A stretch of DNA of 64,000 nt from contig NC_049905.1 in the NCBI RefSeq assembly GCF_001411555.2, positions 20,884,097 to 20,948,096 of the forward strand, read 5' to 3'. The DNA is from Juglans regia (taxonomy: Eukaryota > Streptophyta > Magnoliopsida > Fagales > Juglandaceae). Positions within the stretch are counted from its first letter, which is position 1, and each line of letters starts with the position of its first letter. Both the position numbers and the translations under genes were made by a program. Below the pieces are notes generated by a model. It was given only the letters and a program-made list of their open reading frames with translations, was not told where the DNA came from and made no database searches. Below, in pieces: positions 10,354 to 21,739 of this stretch.

Positions 10354-12370
10354 CACTACAACACAATTTGTCTTTTGTGGCAGAGGAAACTGTCACAAAA
10401 AATAACCAAAACGTCACTAAAGACATTTGGTGACGGTTTGAAACTGTTACCACGACCGTCACCTAATGTGCATCACAGAAAACAATTGGTGAGGGTTTAT
10501 TGTTGAACCGTCACTAAAAATATTTTTAGTGATAGTTGGAGGTGTTCCGTTTGGAGTAACGTTCAAACGTTTTATTTTTTATAACGGTTGAGATCTGTCA
10601 TAGAAAGGAACGTTTGGACGTCAAATATAACGTTCGAACATCAACCCGACCAATTGACATTCGAATGACAGAAGTTGATGTTCGTTGATTATAGTTCGAA
10701 CGTATCATATTTACGTCCGGACTTTAACTGCAATAAACATTTGAATTTTTGTTCAAAAGTTAACGGACCAATGCTCGAACGTAACAGGTATAACGTTCGG
10801 ACCTTAGTTCGAATGTTAATGAAGAAGAGTTCGAATGCACGTGGTATAACGTTTGAAGGTTTCTTTGAACGTTAATCGTTTAAACGTTCGGATGTTTTGT
10901 TCGTTTGAGGGTGAGTACGTTCGGATGGTTACAAGTATGTTCCAACGTTATGTTATAATTTTGTGTAATTACGTTCGAACGTTTGTTCGAATGTGAACTA
11001 ATGTTCGAATGTTTTGTATTTACATTCGAACGTACAAATCAGAAATACTAATTTCATAAAATTAAAAAACATACTAATTGTATCATATTACAGTCCACCA
11101 TCATTTAACAACTAACAATGTTTTATAAAATTTTAAAATTAGATATTAAAAGTTATATACACTGATAAATTCATTTCTTCTTATTTCCTCGCCCACCGCG
11201 ATTCTGTTGTAATGACATAACACGCTTCATTTGCACCATCATCTCCCGCCGCACTTGCTCTTGGATTTCACTGCATATTCTTTCCTCCTGGTCTCTCTGT
11301 TGGTCGTACAAACGCTTCTATAAATGAGACTGTCGCTGTAAGAGGGACTCCAACTCTTGCTGTCTCGACTTCATATACTCATTCTCGATCCGTGCAGCTT
11401 CTAAATCTTTAGTAAGATTATTAATTTGTGAAATCGATGGGGTTGAGGAGGATGAACCATAATGGTTGAAAGATCGTCACTCTTGCCATACTAGACTTGG
11501 GCCCGAACACTTGCGTGAATATGTCTATGTCACTTGGAGATGATTCCTCAGAAGCTGACTGCATCTCTGTCATTTTTTCTTGCAATTTGAAAGAAAATAC
11601 ACAATAAGTAACATATTAAAAGAAATACAAATAAAAAATAAATTATTTATATGTTACATAATTTATTTAACAAAATTAACACCGCTTACATAATTATCTG
11701 CAGCGGTAGGATCCACTCATTACACTCATTAGTGTGAGCAGCAACATAGACATGAGTGAGGGAAAAGTTTTCAGGATCATCACGTTTCTAGTAAAGCGAC
11801 ATTAGCGATTTTAAAAAGATAACGTTGATACTTAAATAAAAGAATATCAGAAAAATAAATGAATTTTATAATTTATTAATTACCATTTTATCAGCAAGAC
11901 AGTGGAATGACCTTGAACCGACACAATGGTGGACAGTCAAAGCGGATCTATCCTGTGCATTCATAGAACTTAAGTGCTACAAAATTAATTAAGAATGTTA
12001 ATTGTAATATATATACATATAATATATAGCCCAAATATAAATGTAAATAATTAAATGATATAAATCTAGAATACCTGATAATTTGGAGATGCGAAAAAAT
12101 CACAACACTTTCTCCAATCGTCTAACTTCATCTGCTAGAAAGGGGACTGCGCAACCTCTTTCAACGTCTCAAACTTCTTGAAGTGGTCATGACATCGTTC
12201 ATTGTGACCTCGAAATAGTGTAGCAATCAACTCATTCACAGTTCTCAAATCCTCGCTATGGTCAAAGTCAAGGTCGAATTCATCCTAATAAGTGAATTAC
12301 GTCAAAAATATGATATACTAATCTAGGCGAAAAAAATGTATTCTCAAGATAAACTCACGACTCCGAATGT
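10354..12370 (-). mobile_element. Truncated CACTA element, TTCGAA-repeat family
   Basis: The left end is CACTACAACACAATTTG. Immediately inside are inverted GTCACTAAA / GTGACGG words (10370-10550). An array of GTTCGAACGT-like palindromes (10555-11035) follows, then a degraded Transposase_24-type gene on the minus strand (11160-12300). The opposite terminus is missing: the element stops just before the kinase pseudogene at 12376. It has the same orientation as the copy at 58.9 kb. Confidence 0.75.
11160..12300 (-). pseudogene. Degraded Transposase_24 (Ptta/En/Spm-type) gene fragment
   Basis: Read on the minus strand, 12300-12080 gives fragments such as VNELIATLFRGHN, RCHDHFKKFETLKE and KLDDWRKCCDFFASPNYQ. 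They resemble the H-x-x-KF ... DW-x-x-CD-x-F segment of the plant Transposase_24 domain. After a short intron-like gap, 11580-11420 gives SPSDIDIFTQVFGPKS, matching the C-terminal TQVLG-x-x-SGY block. 11420-11160 gives a Glu/Gln-rich coiled coil (RQQELESLLQRQS, QVRREMMVQMKRVM). Stops and frameshifts break it, for example in the SGY-rich segment and after QSHL. These genes accompany CACTA transposons in plants. Confidence 0.7.
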
Positions 12371-12375
12371 GCTCC

Positions 12376-13830
12376 TTAATTTCGAGCGGAATATCTCATC
12401 TTGATTGCACATAAAATGGCCACCTCTTTCATCGTAGGTCGTTTCTTTCCGTTCAAATTCAAGCACCTTTTCACAAGGTTGGTGACTGCAATAATCTCTC
12501 CCTTCTCAACTTCCTTCAAAACTCGATTATCAATAATATCAAACAAGTTGTTATCTTCCATTGCATTAAGGAAATATGTGGCTAGACTTTTGGTTTCTAG
12601 TGTCCATTTAGAAGAAATCGTTTTTTCTCCAGTTAAGAGCTCAGCTAGGATAATGCCAAAACTATAAACATCAATTTTTTCTGTAAATTGACTTGATTGA
12701 AAATACTCAAGGTCCAAGTATTCAAAAGTGCCATATACTAGTGTGGTCAGGTGAGTTTGATCAATAGCAATAGATCTTGAAGTCCCAAAGTCAGCCACTT
12801 TTGCTCTATACTTCTCATCTAAAAGTATGTTTGTAGTCTTGATGTCTCGATGGTAAATAGGTGAGGAAGCTGCTGAGTGTAAGTAAAAGAAAGCTCCTAC
12901 AACTTCTGTAGCAATTCGTAAACGCATACCCCATGTGAGTGGAAACTCTGCATTTTGATCATCAAGATATTGAGCAAGAGTTCCATTTGGAACGAATTCA
13001 TAAACTAACAGAGGAACTTCTATCTTCGAACAACATCCAAGCAATTTAACCACATTCCTATGATTAATTCATGAAAGAATGACAACGTCATTAACAAATT
13101 CTTCCAATTTTTCTTCATCAATCATCAGAGATCTTTTTAATGCTACAATTCTTCCATCCGACAACATACTTTTGTAAACAGTGCCTTGTCCTCCTTGGCC
13201 AAGTATTCTATTTACATTAAATCGATCAGTGGCCACCTCCAAATCCTTTGAACTAAACAATTTGTTGCTCTCAACATTGACATGATCACTTGAAGATAGT
13301 TGTTGTTGTAACAATAGTCCACCATTTCGCTTGAAGAACTTCTCTTTTTGTTTAAGCATCTTCCTTTTCCATAAGTTTGGAACTTCCACTTCCAGTTCCA
13401 CTTCCAGGTGGTATTCCAAACGGTAGAATTATCATTGTCTAGCACCCTCGTGATCGAAGGAGTACAAGAATAGGTCTAGTTCTTGTATTCCCTTGCCGTT
13501 CAATTTTTCCGTATGGGAAGAGAAGAGAAAGAAGTATTGTCAAGCCCCCATTCCAATTATACCACTGGAACGGACATGTTTGAATTCGGCCTATCTGTGA
13601 AATTGTTCTCAAACCAATCCTGGTCAACCAAAAATGCGTACTTACATCCACTAGCACCATTAGTAGGGTAACCGGAACTTTTCATCTCTATAGTTGTAGA
13701 GAATACTTGGAGATTAGAAGAGATTGTGGCTTAGCAACAGTTTGTGGCTTTAGCAAAGACTTGTTTTTTGAATGGCCTCTTGTCACAAGGGGATTCGCAC
13801 CCACTATAAGTGGATTCGTTGTCGGAGATG
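12376..13830 (-). pseudogene. Wall-associated receptor kinase-like (WAKL) pseudogene
   Basis: The minus strand reads in order: a Cys-rich extracellular remnant (13830-13450), a decayed membrane-span region, and a kinase domain (13390-12376). The extracellular part holds SGCESPCD, SSNLQVFSTTIE, GCKYAFLVDQDWFENN and PVV-stop-LEWG. The kinase keeps the glycine loop [10 protein letters not shown], the lysine in VALKRS, the catalytic [13 protein letters not shown], the DFGTSRS motif and the subdomain VIII-XI pattern [20 protein letters not shown], so it once belonged to an active family. A TGA (13071-13069) interrupts the [15 protein letters not shown] segment between helix C and strand 4. At least four more stops lie in the extracellular part, and most of the membrane span is gone. 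DPEY of the activation segment is changed to DLEY. WAKL proteins normally sit in the plasma membrane and sense pectin or wall state. Clearly dead as a receptor. A related fragment lies at 46507-46955 on the other strand. Confidence 0.9.
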
Positions 13831-13839
13831 TTTTGTTGG

Positions 13840-14266
13840 ATTTTGAAAAATAAGAGAGAAAAATTGAAGAAAAATATTATAAAGTTAAAATATTATTTAA
13901 ATATAATCTTTTAATATTATTTTTGGCCTTAAATATGAAAATATTGTATTTATATTTTTTGTGTTTTGTTTAGAAATTTGAGAAAGTTGTATTAATTAGG
14001 TAATTGTTAGATGGAAAGGTTAACAAATTTAAAGTAAAAAAATATTAATTTATGTTTGAGTGATATTTAAAAAAATAATTTAAAACTACACGAGAATACT
14101 TATGCACACAAACAGGAGCTATGATCACTCGGTCCACTCTTAAAAAAATGGAATTTGACAAATTGAAGGATCCATTTACTGCGTGATTGATCTCCAAATA
14201 TCTAACCCTTTGCTTCGATCCCTTCAGTCATTGTATCATTATATAATATATATATATATATATATC
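13840..14266. other. AT-rich intergenic DNA
   Basis: No gene seen. A TA microsatellite occupies about 14241-14265, immediately left of the MITE. Confidence 0.7.
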
Positions 14267-14412
14267 TAACTACAAGAAAACTATTTATTTATGACCAGTT
14301 ATTTCTAGCGAAATAATTATTTCTAACTAAAATGAGTCTGTTTTCGGCCCAAATAGTCTTTTTTGTCACAAAAAAATGGTCACATATACATGTTTTAATT
14401 TTCTTGTAGTTA
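14267..14412. mobile_element. Small CACTA-like MITE, about 146 bases
   Basis: Perfect 14-base terminal inverted repeats: TAACTACAAGAAAA on the left (14267-14280) and TTTTCTTGTAGTTA on the right (14399-14412). The interior is non-coding. The CTACAAGAAAA core equals the CACTA terminus with its first bases changed. The outer TAA/TTA may include the target site. Confidence 0.75.
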
Positions 14413-14973
14413 TTTAAGAAATGTTATTGTTATTTAATGTTATACGTTTAATGTTATTTAAGAAATTCGATCACTTGATAGACACTCGTCGGACTAGTTG
14501 GCCTGCATACATTGAATTGAGCAAAATATCTTTAATTCTAGACTTTGAATCATGTCAAGGATCATGTTGAGAGAAAAATGCTATATTCTATATGTGATCG
14601 GCCATGAAAGAAAAAAATTCCCCGGATCGGAAGACCAAGACAATGAATTCAGAGAATCATTAATTAATTCCCAGCAGCGTGTTGCTTACTCCCAAGAGAA
14701 TAAACGAAAGTTCTCATGATCGTGTGTTTGTTTGAGAATTGATGTTTGATGGAAAACAAAGTATACCAGTTTATAATTTAGAATATAATGCCATAGCATT
14801 AATTGCCTACCAAGAAAAAGAGGATACCCAAGTGCTAGCTATTCATGCCCGATCCAGTGCGATAGTGAAATGGACATCATGATCATGTTTGTTATTATTT
14901 CATAATTGTGAATATCCAAAGTACACGTACCACCATGAACTAAAGGCTGAATGAATAATAATTTCTTTCAGCC

Positions 14974-15003
14974 AATAATCGTGTGTGCGTGTGTGTGTGT
15001 GTT
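14974..15003 (+). repeat. (GT)n microsatellite
   Basis: Imperfect run of TGTGTGCGTGTGTGTGTGTG; the corresponding site in the 45-kb copy (45034-45052) also holds a GT run. Confidence 0.95.
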
Positions 15004-15224
15004 GGGGTGGAAGTCTTTGCTTATATATGTAAAGTACTTAAAGCTAGGTGTAATCTTCCAATTACCTCATGTATGTCCTAATTTAATATGTTCTGGTTAA
15101 TCTGTGTGCATGGGTGCTTGTAAAAGAAATGCATGGTACGCGCGTGCATGTCTGAAATACTATTCCTCCATGGAAAGTCATCTATATATATATAATTTTA
15201 TTTTATTTCTTTTGAGAAAATGAC

Positions 15225-15830
15225 TTTCACTTCTCATTAGAGCAAAGAATGAATACAATGAGGGTAACCCTCTAAATAATACTCTCATCACAGAGATCTA
15301 ATGCACTCTTTGCTAGAGTGTGAGCCACATTATTGGCATTTCTAGATACATGCTTAGCTGACCATTGGTTCACTTGGCCTAAGATTTCCTTTGCATCTCG
15401 TATGATCATTCCCATAGAGCTCCATTTTTCCTAGAGAGCATTTACCAGAGCAAAGGCATCTCCTTCCAATGTTACTTTCTGTCAACCCATCTCAGTGCAT
15501 AAAATAGCTGCTTTAAGCATGGCAATGGACTTGCCAAGAAGAGTATTAGGATACAGCTCCCTAGAAGACCTGAGTGTAGCCATAACCTTTCCTTCCCGGT
15601 CTCTCACAATTACTCCAATTCTCACTTTGCATTAAACTTTGTTGATTGAAGCATCCCAATTGACTTTGTAGAATTCTGAGGGAGGTACTTGCCAATGAGA
15701 AGCTTCCATAGATGCATTTCTGGTCCTTTTGAGATGCTGTGAAGAATATCTTCTTATGTCCACAATGGGTGCTATGCCCATTAACACTCTCCTTCTGATC
15801 TCTTAATCAATTATCTCTCTTACAAAAACT
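15225..15830 (-). pseudogene. L1 LINE 3'-end relic (RNase H-like domain)
   Basis: The minus strand gives VPPSEFYKVNWDASIN, IGVIVRDREGKVMATLRSS, KVTLEGDAFALVNAL and NVAHTLAKSAL. These are the conserved blocks of the RNase H-like domain at the C terminus of plant L1 ORF2. In-frame stops are present. Only the 3' end of a LINE remains, as expected for 5'-truncated insertions. Confidence 0.8.
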
Positions 15831-15945
15831 AAAGCATGCAACCTAATGAGAAAGCAAAGGGTAGGAGTACTATATTAAGTCATCATTATACTAAATAGTA
15901 CATCACTCATAATATCTCGTATGATACCCCATATAATAAGGATAA

Positions 15946-16335
15946 GGGTAGGTATTGTATGGGATCCCACATTGCTTGGGAATGAGAAGTTCTTGCTTTT
16001 TATTAGGTTCCAATGGGACTTAAATTGTATCATTGACTAGTCATTTTTAAGTATAGGTCATGTGGTTTGGGCCTTCCATTGGGGCATTAAAAATGATATC
16101 AAAGTTTATCCCAAGCAAAAATATGGGACTTGAGCCGTGCCATCTACGAAGGACAGGCTCGGCGAGAACGTCGAGAATTTAAGGGGGGAGATTGTAAGTG
16201 GTGTATGAGATCCCACATTAATTGGGAAGGAGAAGTTCTTGCTTTTTAATATTCCAATAGGACTCCAATTGTATCATTGACTAGTGCTTTTGAAGTATAG
16301 GTCATGTGATTTGGGCCTTACATTGAGGCGTTACA
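15946..16335 (+). mobile_element. TRIM element (terminal-repeat retrotransposon in miniature)
   Basis: Two similar direct repeats of about 143 bases (about 15946-16092 and 16193-16335) share GATCCCACATT, GAGAAGTTCTTGCTTTTTA, TTGTATCATTGACTAGT and AAGTATAGGTCATGTG. The roughly 100-base interior starts with a primer-binding site like the Met-tRNA complement (TGATATCAAAGT, 16094-16105) and ends with a purine tract (AAGGGGGGAGAT, 16181-16192). It has no coding capacity and must be mobilised in trans. The left boundary is approximate. Confidence 0.8.
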
Positions 16336-16978
16336 TCTCATCTTTGCCCCAGACTATTTGATCTCATTAGGGCAAGTGTCCTTAATCCCTCATGAGTTTA
16401 CAACTCAAAGCAATTCTTGACCTCACATTATATAATATGCTCATGATTATATCGAGTCAAAATGACATAATCGCCCGGGCTATGAGGCATAAAATAACAA
16501 GTAAGAATCCAAACAATCTTCCCTAGACACTCGTGTCAATTCAATTAGAATTGACTGCTTTTCTAAACATGCTCTGCAAGGCGGTATCATTTGTGGCCCT
16601 AAGAAAACATGCTAAAGTAGTAACATCAAATTTTTATCTTATGACATAGTTCCAGGTTCAAAAGCATAGGAATATATCATTTATTGATCCATTAGGACTC
16701 ACATAGTAATGGAGCAGGGACTCATCCAATCACTTCCTCATATGGTTGTTTATAGCAGATACAATATGAAATGTATGTTACAGCGGAACTTCCAATTAAT
16801 TGGGTTTGTCACATTCAAACGTCGTAAAGAATCTTAGTCTAGTCGCCACAAAGGCGCTCTAATTTGCATTTTTTAGCACAGTCACTCATCTAGTGCCTAA
16901 GATCTTACATTCCAAGAATTAGCTTATATATCACATGCATGCAATTCTTAGCTTAGTTTGTTTATCCAAGTCTAAGGT

Positions 16979-17076
16979 TGCATTTGGATGTTGAGGTGAT
17001 CTCAAATTATTTGAGTCAGTCTGTGAATAATAATATTTTGTGGATTCCATTGAGGTGTGTTCCAAACACATCCTAA
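16979..17076. mobile_element. Short MITE-like remnant
   Basis: Begins TTGCATTTGGATGTTGAG and ends TGTTCCAAACACATC, imperfect inverted termini of a TGCGTTTGGA type. The paralogous copy in the duplicated block lies near 45967-46070, so the insertion predates the duplication. Confidence 0.55.
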
Positions 17077-17592
17077 ATATTACAGGTTGGTTGTAGCTCT
17101 TTTATATATATAAATATTAGAGATAAATGTTTGATGAAAAGAAACTAGATATGTACTCATATTGCTCTACAATTTAGTTTCCTCAAATTTTCTTTCTTCC
17201 TTCCTTGTTTTCTCTTTCTCATGATCATCAAGTACTCCTTTCTTTGACAACTCTCAATATTCAAGTTAGGGTGCATTTTTTAAAGAGGAAATGACCTCAA
17301 TTTTAACCATATACCCTGATTAGTTATAACGGGAATGCGAAATATGGTATATTTGTTGGTAGTGATGATACACAGTTTATAACTTTTTTACAAATAATTA
17401 ATAATAGTTTTCCATTTCATTAAACATAATTTTAATTTTACATAACTACCCTTCAATTAAAATATAATTGTAAAATAGACCTTATAAAAGAATTTTAAAA
17501 TTGTAAGATGCAAATCCACTATAAGAAATTTTACTTTTAGGGACGAAACTTGTTAGGGAAGAATTAAATTTTGTCCCTAAAAGTAATTATTG

Positions 17593-17610
17593 GAGACGAA
17601 ATTTCGTCTC
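17593..17610. repeat. Perfect 18-base palindrome in the CACTA terminus
   Basis: GAGACGAAATTTCGTCTC is its own reverse complement. It lies 77 bases inside the terminus. The equivalent site near 61007-61031 is a degenerate version. It is probably a transposase-binding or hairpin site. Confidence 0.9.
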
Positions 17611-18344
17611 AAAACTTGGCTAAGTTTCTAAATTCGTTCTAACGGATAAATATGCATTCAAATTAGATATTTTGTGATGAATAAAATCGTCTAAAAAATG
17701 CAAAACCGTTCGAATGGAAAAAAATAGATTCGAACAGGGAATTCATGTTTGTTCAAAAAGTATATAATCTATTTTAATAATAATCTTGGCGGGAAATTAA
17801 TTTATTTCTCCCCCGGAAAATTTCACAACCGTTCGAATGGAAGAGATTTGGTGGGAAAATATGGCAGCAAGGTTGCTGGACCATTCGAACAAAAATAATA
17901 TCGTTCGAACCAGTTCGAACACCATATTTATTCATTGATTTTGTTGGAAATTATATAAAAATTGTTTATCATCGTTAATTTGTGTATATATTTTTTCCAT
18001 TAAAGTAAGAAATGTTTTTTTCATTAATTTATTATCATTTTCAAAATATAAAAAATGTGTATATATTATATATTATGATTTACGGTGAGTTAAAATATTT
18101 ATAAATTCATAAATTAATTTTATGTAATTAATTTCAAAATTTTATAAAGATTTATTTTATGTTAAATTTGTATAAATATAACTTTAAAGATAGTGTCATT
18201 TTTTATATTATCATGAACGGTAAGTAAAATGAAGAAAAAAAATAAACAAGATAGCAAACACTAAAAATAAAAACCATAAATTAATTACATCCCAAATATA
18301 TAATGTTTTTTACAACATAGAAAAGTAAAATAATAACTAAAACG

Positions 18345-18440
18345 ATCTATTTGCTAAGTAGATAAAAATCCTTAAGCTTCTCCATGATGGGCTCAATGAA
18401 CTCCACAAATAGAGTTCGTACCTGATTCAAAGTAGCCCCA
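18345..18440 (-). pseudogene. C-terminal fragment of a CACTA-borne ORF
   Basis: On the minus strand this matches the plus-strand ORF end at 60340-60465 (LFLEFVESIMEKFRD-type sequence). It identifies the 17.5-kb element as an inverted relative of the 58.9-kb element. Confidence 0.6.
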
Positions 18441-18479
18441 ATAGGCTATCTCTCAACACTGGTAGTACTACTATCAGCT

Positions 18480-19415
18480 AGATCGGTCGACGTGCCACTA
18501 GGTTGTTCAGCTGTAGTCTTTCGCAAGTGCCCATTGCTCTTGCTGAATGTGATCTTGTTAAAGAGCCACATTTGTTGCGACCATCACTTAGTCCAAGATA
18601 CTGTAACTCCCGAACGGAGTACGATGTTAGATGTCAGTAGTGCAAATAGCAGACTACCTTCACTAGAACAACTTGACTCCGATCGAATGCGGATGAAGAA
18701 ACTACAATGCAGATCAATCGGCTCCCCCCGTACTATCTACAACAAAAATGTGGCTCTCTTAATCGCGAAATCAGTCTTGTGTTTTTTCGGATCGATGTTA
18801 TACCCAACAATCAAATTAAGCATTTTGAAAAATGCTATACAGTCGGCCTGTCGAATCACTTTGCTCCCATCATATTGAGGAGCCGAAGGGTCTCGCACTA
18901 ATTGACAGACCTGATCGTCTGTGAGACCATCATCATGTAGATCCTTATCCGAACTATCATCCGAACTATCATCCAACTCTACATTCAACGCTAGCGATGA
19001 GGATGCGGTCGGTATGTCTGAATCAGATGGTACAACTGTTGCTCCCAGTGTAGCAGCTACAACCGTTGCAGGATATACGCCAGCCACGTGCGGAAGATCA
19101 AGGAACTCAACAATAATACGGGGAGAGAAAGTAATACTCATTCTTCGGACCGCTAAGGTGTATCACAGAGCATCAACGTCATGCCCTCCCATGGCACGAT
19201 AAAACTCACCGACCATATCCTAATCTGCAGTCCTGCTCTGCTGACAGATCGATGTCCATCCTTGGTCGGAGATGATGGACTGTATGCTCTGTCCCTCCTG
19301 CTCAACAAGTATAGGCCTCATCTCCTGAGCATGCGCTGCTCCACTACTACTTGGCCAGTCTGATCTCTTCCATGTTTTCTTCCATTGGTTGCCATTAGTA
19401 TACTGTTTAACCACA
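18480..19415 (-). pseudogene. Transposon-associated ORF remnant (putative plant transposon protein type)
   Basis: The longest open piece is 134 aa (19141-18737). It has FSPRIIVEFLDLPHV at the start, an acidic Ser-rich middle (DDSSDDSSDKD), then LTDDQVCQLVRDPSAP and IVGYNIDPKKHKTDFA. Further minus-strand pieces continue on both sides with stops (RGEPIDLHC, RIRSESS). The layout resembles the 'putative plant transposon protein' sequences scattered in plant repeats, whose function is unknown to me. Assignment to that group is by resemblance only. Confidence 0.5.
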
Positions 19416-19429
19416 AGGAAAGTAAGAAT

Positions 19430-20110
19430 ATAATTAAAATAATTGTGTAATTATATTATTGAAGAAGTATACTATATTAAACTGAATTGAAATAACTCGT
19501 TCGAAACAAAACATATTTTGTTTGAACTAATCATCTGTAATGTAACTTCATAGTTTGAACTAGAAAAATCTCTATCGAACGGAAATTTGTGTCCATTTGA
19601 ATTAATTTAATTTGTTCGAACAACAATATATTTGTTTGGCAACTGAGCGTTCGAACGGATTAGAGTCCGTTCAAACGGGAAAACGCTAAACAGTCGTGGC
19701 TAAAACCCAATCTAGTGAGGATCCATGGTTTTAATCAGGAGAAATGATTAAGGAGTGAAGCCCCATCATTTCTACCCATTATTTAGGTGTTAGTTGGCCG
19801 GAAAACACCAAAATGGGGGATTTTTTATTTGAAATCCGAACGCCTCAAACACAACCCATTCGAACAAAAAAATTATAAGCAATAGAATAGGAGAAAGGAC
19901 CCATATCTCTTAGAAGTTCAAATGTGGGCTTGCTACGGCGGATTTAGTTGGGGAGGAGTAACGGGCTAGGAAGCTCTCGACGGTGAGTTTGTTCGAACTG
20001 GGTTGTAAATGACAATCTTTTCGAACTAGGTATATGATGTTCGTGAAGTCTCGTTTGAACAGTAAAAACTTTGTTCGAACGGTTATTATATGCATAAGGT
20101 TCGAGCAGTG
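19430..20110. repeat. TTCGAA-rich stretch inside the CACTA element
   Basis: GTTCGAAC, GTTCGAACGG and diverged forms (TTTGAAC, GTTCAAAC) recur every 20-60 bases in both orientations. It is an interior copy of the family's subterminal array. Confidence 0.75.
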
Positions 20111-21020
20111 ATTATGCTAATATATTTCTAATTATATTATTAATACTAATATATAGTAATAATAATATTACAAAGTACAAAAGTAAAAAAATAATACTAA
20201 TATTAGTATTATAATACTTGTATGTAATATACTTAGTATATTATTTGTAATATACTTATTCTATTAGCTATAACATACTATAGTATCTTCTACTACTATA
20301 GGTAACTTATAAGTATATTCCATTAATCCTCTTTCTAATTCTGCCTATTTTTTAACATAAAAAGGAGCATAACTCCATGGTGACTTGCTTTTCCTAACTA
20401 ATCATTTTGTTAATATATATCAATTTCTTTAGTTAATGAAACTTCTTTTAGGGAGTTAATTATCTATAAGTAACTTATAAGTATATTCTATAGTGATACT
20501 TCGTATGTTATAGTATCTTCTACTACTAAATATATTTTAAGTATATTATATAGTGATGCTTAATATAGTACTTAGTATATTACTATTTATAATACTTATA
20601 TTAAATATACTTATACTATTACTTATAACATACTATTATTAAATATACTTATCTTTAATATACGTATATTACTAACTATAGTCACTAGCTATAGCTATTA
20701 TAAGTTATGATAACTATACTCATATATGTTATATAATTATAACACTAACTATAGTTACTAGTTACTATTATAAGTTATGATAACTATACTTATTATAAGT
20801 TACATAATAAGGTAACAAGTCTAGTATGTAGTTACTATTAGAGGTATAGTATAAGTATTATATAGTTACTATATAACTATTATAAGTTATGATAGCTATA
20901 CTCATATAAGTTATATAATAATATAACACTAAGTATTGTCACTAGTTACTATTATAGCTATAGCTATTATTTATAATATACTTGTACTATTATTATATTG
21001 TAGTTAGTGATCAACAAAGC
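20110..21020. repeat. AT-rich low-complexity tandem array
   Basis: Very AT-rich sequence built from shuffled words: TATAAGTTATGATAACTATACT, TAGTTACTAGTTACTATTA, TAATATACTTA. No coding. It abuts the poly-A tail of the LINE. Confidence 0.85.
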
Positions 21021-21149
21021 TTTTTTTTTTTTGAACCAAACATGATATCTTCTATTCATCAACTAGTAACAATACATGATTTGTCTTGTATAATGAAACT
21101 ATAATAGCCTTCTAGGCCATATTCTATCCAAATTTGCTCCTCATTTACA

Positions 21150-21560
21150 TTGCAAGCATAAGTTGCTAAAAAGTGTGCTACCTTATTGCCCTCTCTATAT
21201 GTATGTTGGACTTTCCATAAAGGGCTATCTCAATCCCAATGCTCCTCTTTGCTATTTACAGTCGTAATAATCCCCAATGCGTCCCCTTCAAAAACAACTT
21301 CAGAAATGTTAAGTTTTGTACATAGTATCAAAGCTCTCCACAAGGTTATAGTTTTTGCTACGGCTACGGAACTAATATGTAACTTTGACATGCATAATGA
21401 GACAAGAACCTCCCCATCAGCATCACAGATTACTATCCCTGCACCCATCTTCAAAGATTTTTTTATCAAAAGCTGCATCCCAATTTATTTTTACAACTTC
21501 ATCCACTGGGGCCTTCCATCTTACCAGTTCTTTGCACACTCTAGTATTTGAATCTATTAT
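21150..21560 (-). pseudogene. LINE 1 RNase H-like domain
   Basis: The minus strand shows MGAGIVICDADGEVLVSL, AVAKTITLWRALILC and ISEVVFEGDALGIIT, the usual blocks of the plant L1 RNase H-like domain. A frameshift separates it from the upstream VKINWDAAF-like piece near 21490. Confidence 0.8.
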
Positions 21561-21739
21561 GCTCTTGCAGTTTTGAGCTTGTTGATACTCTTCAATACAA
21601 TACCTAGCCTGATGAATATCTCTTTTGGACTGGTGAATGCTTTCTCAAAAACATATTTGTTTCTCCTCATTTCCTACAACTCCCATTGAAGACTCCCCAT
21701 TGATCCTTCTTTTTCTACTCAGTTGAAAATTGTAAGCAG

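Larger units (their letters stand above)
14521..17516 (+). repeat. Duplicated intergenic block (copies at 37885-38300 and 44985-46505)
   Basis: The first ~470 bases (shared phrases TGATCGGCCATGAAAG and GTATACCAGTTTATAAT) match 37885-38300. The rest (TAAAGTACTTAAAGCTAGG, GAGTTTACAACTCAAAGCAA, GAACCTCAATTTTAAC-like strings) matches 44985-46505. About 1.2 kb present here between 15150 and 16330 (L1 relic and TRIM) is absent from the 45-kb copy. The block ends exactly where the CACTA element at 17517 begins. Confidence 0.85.
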
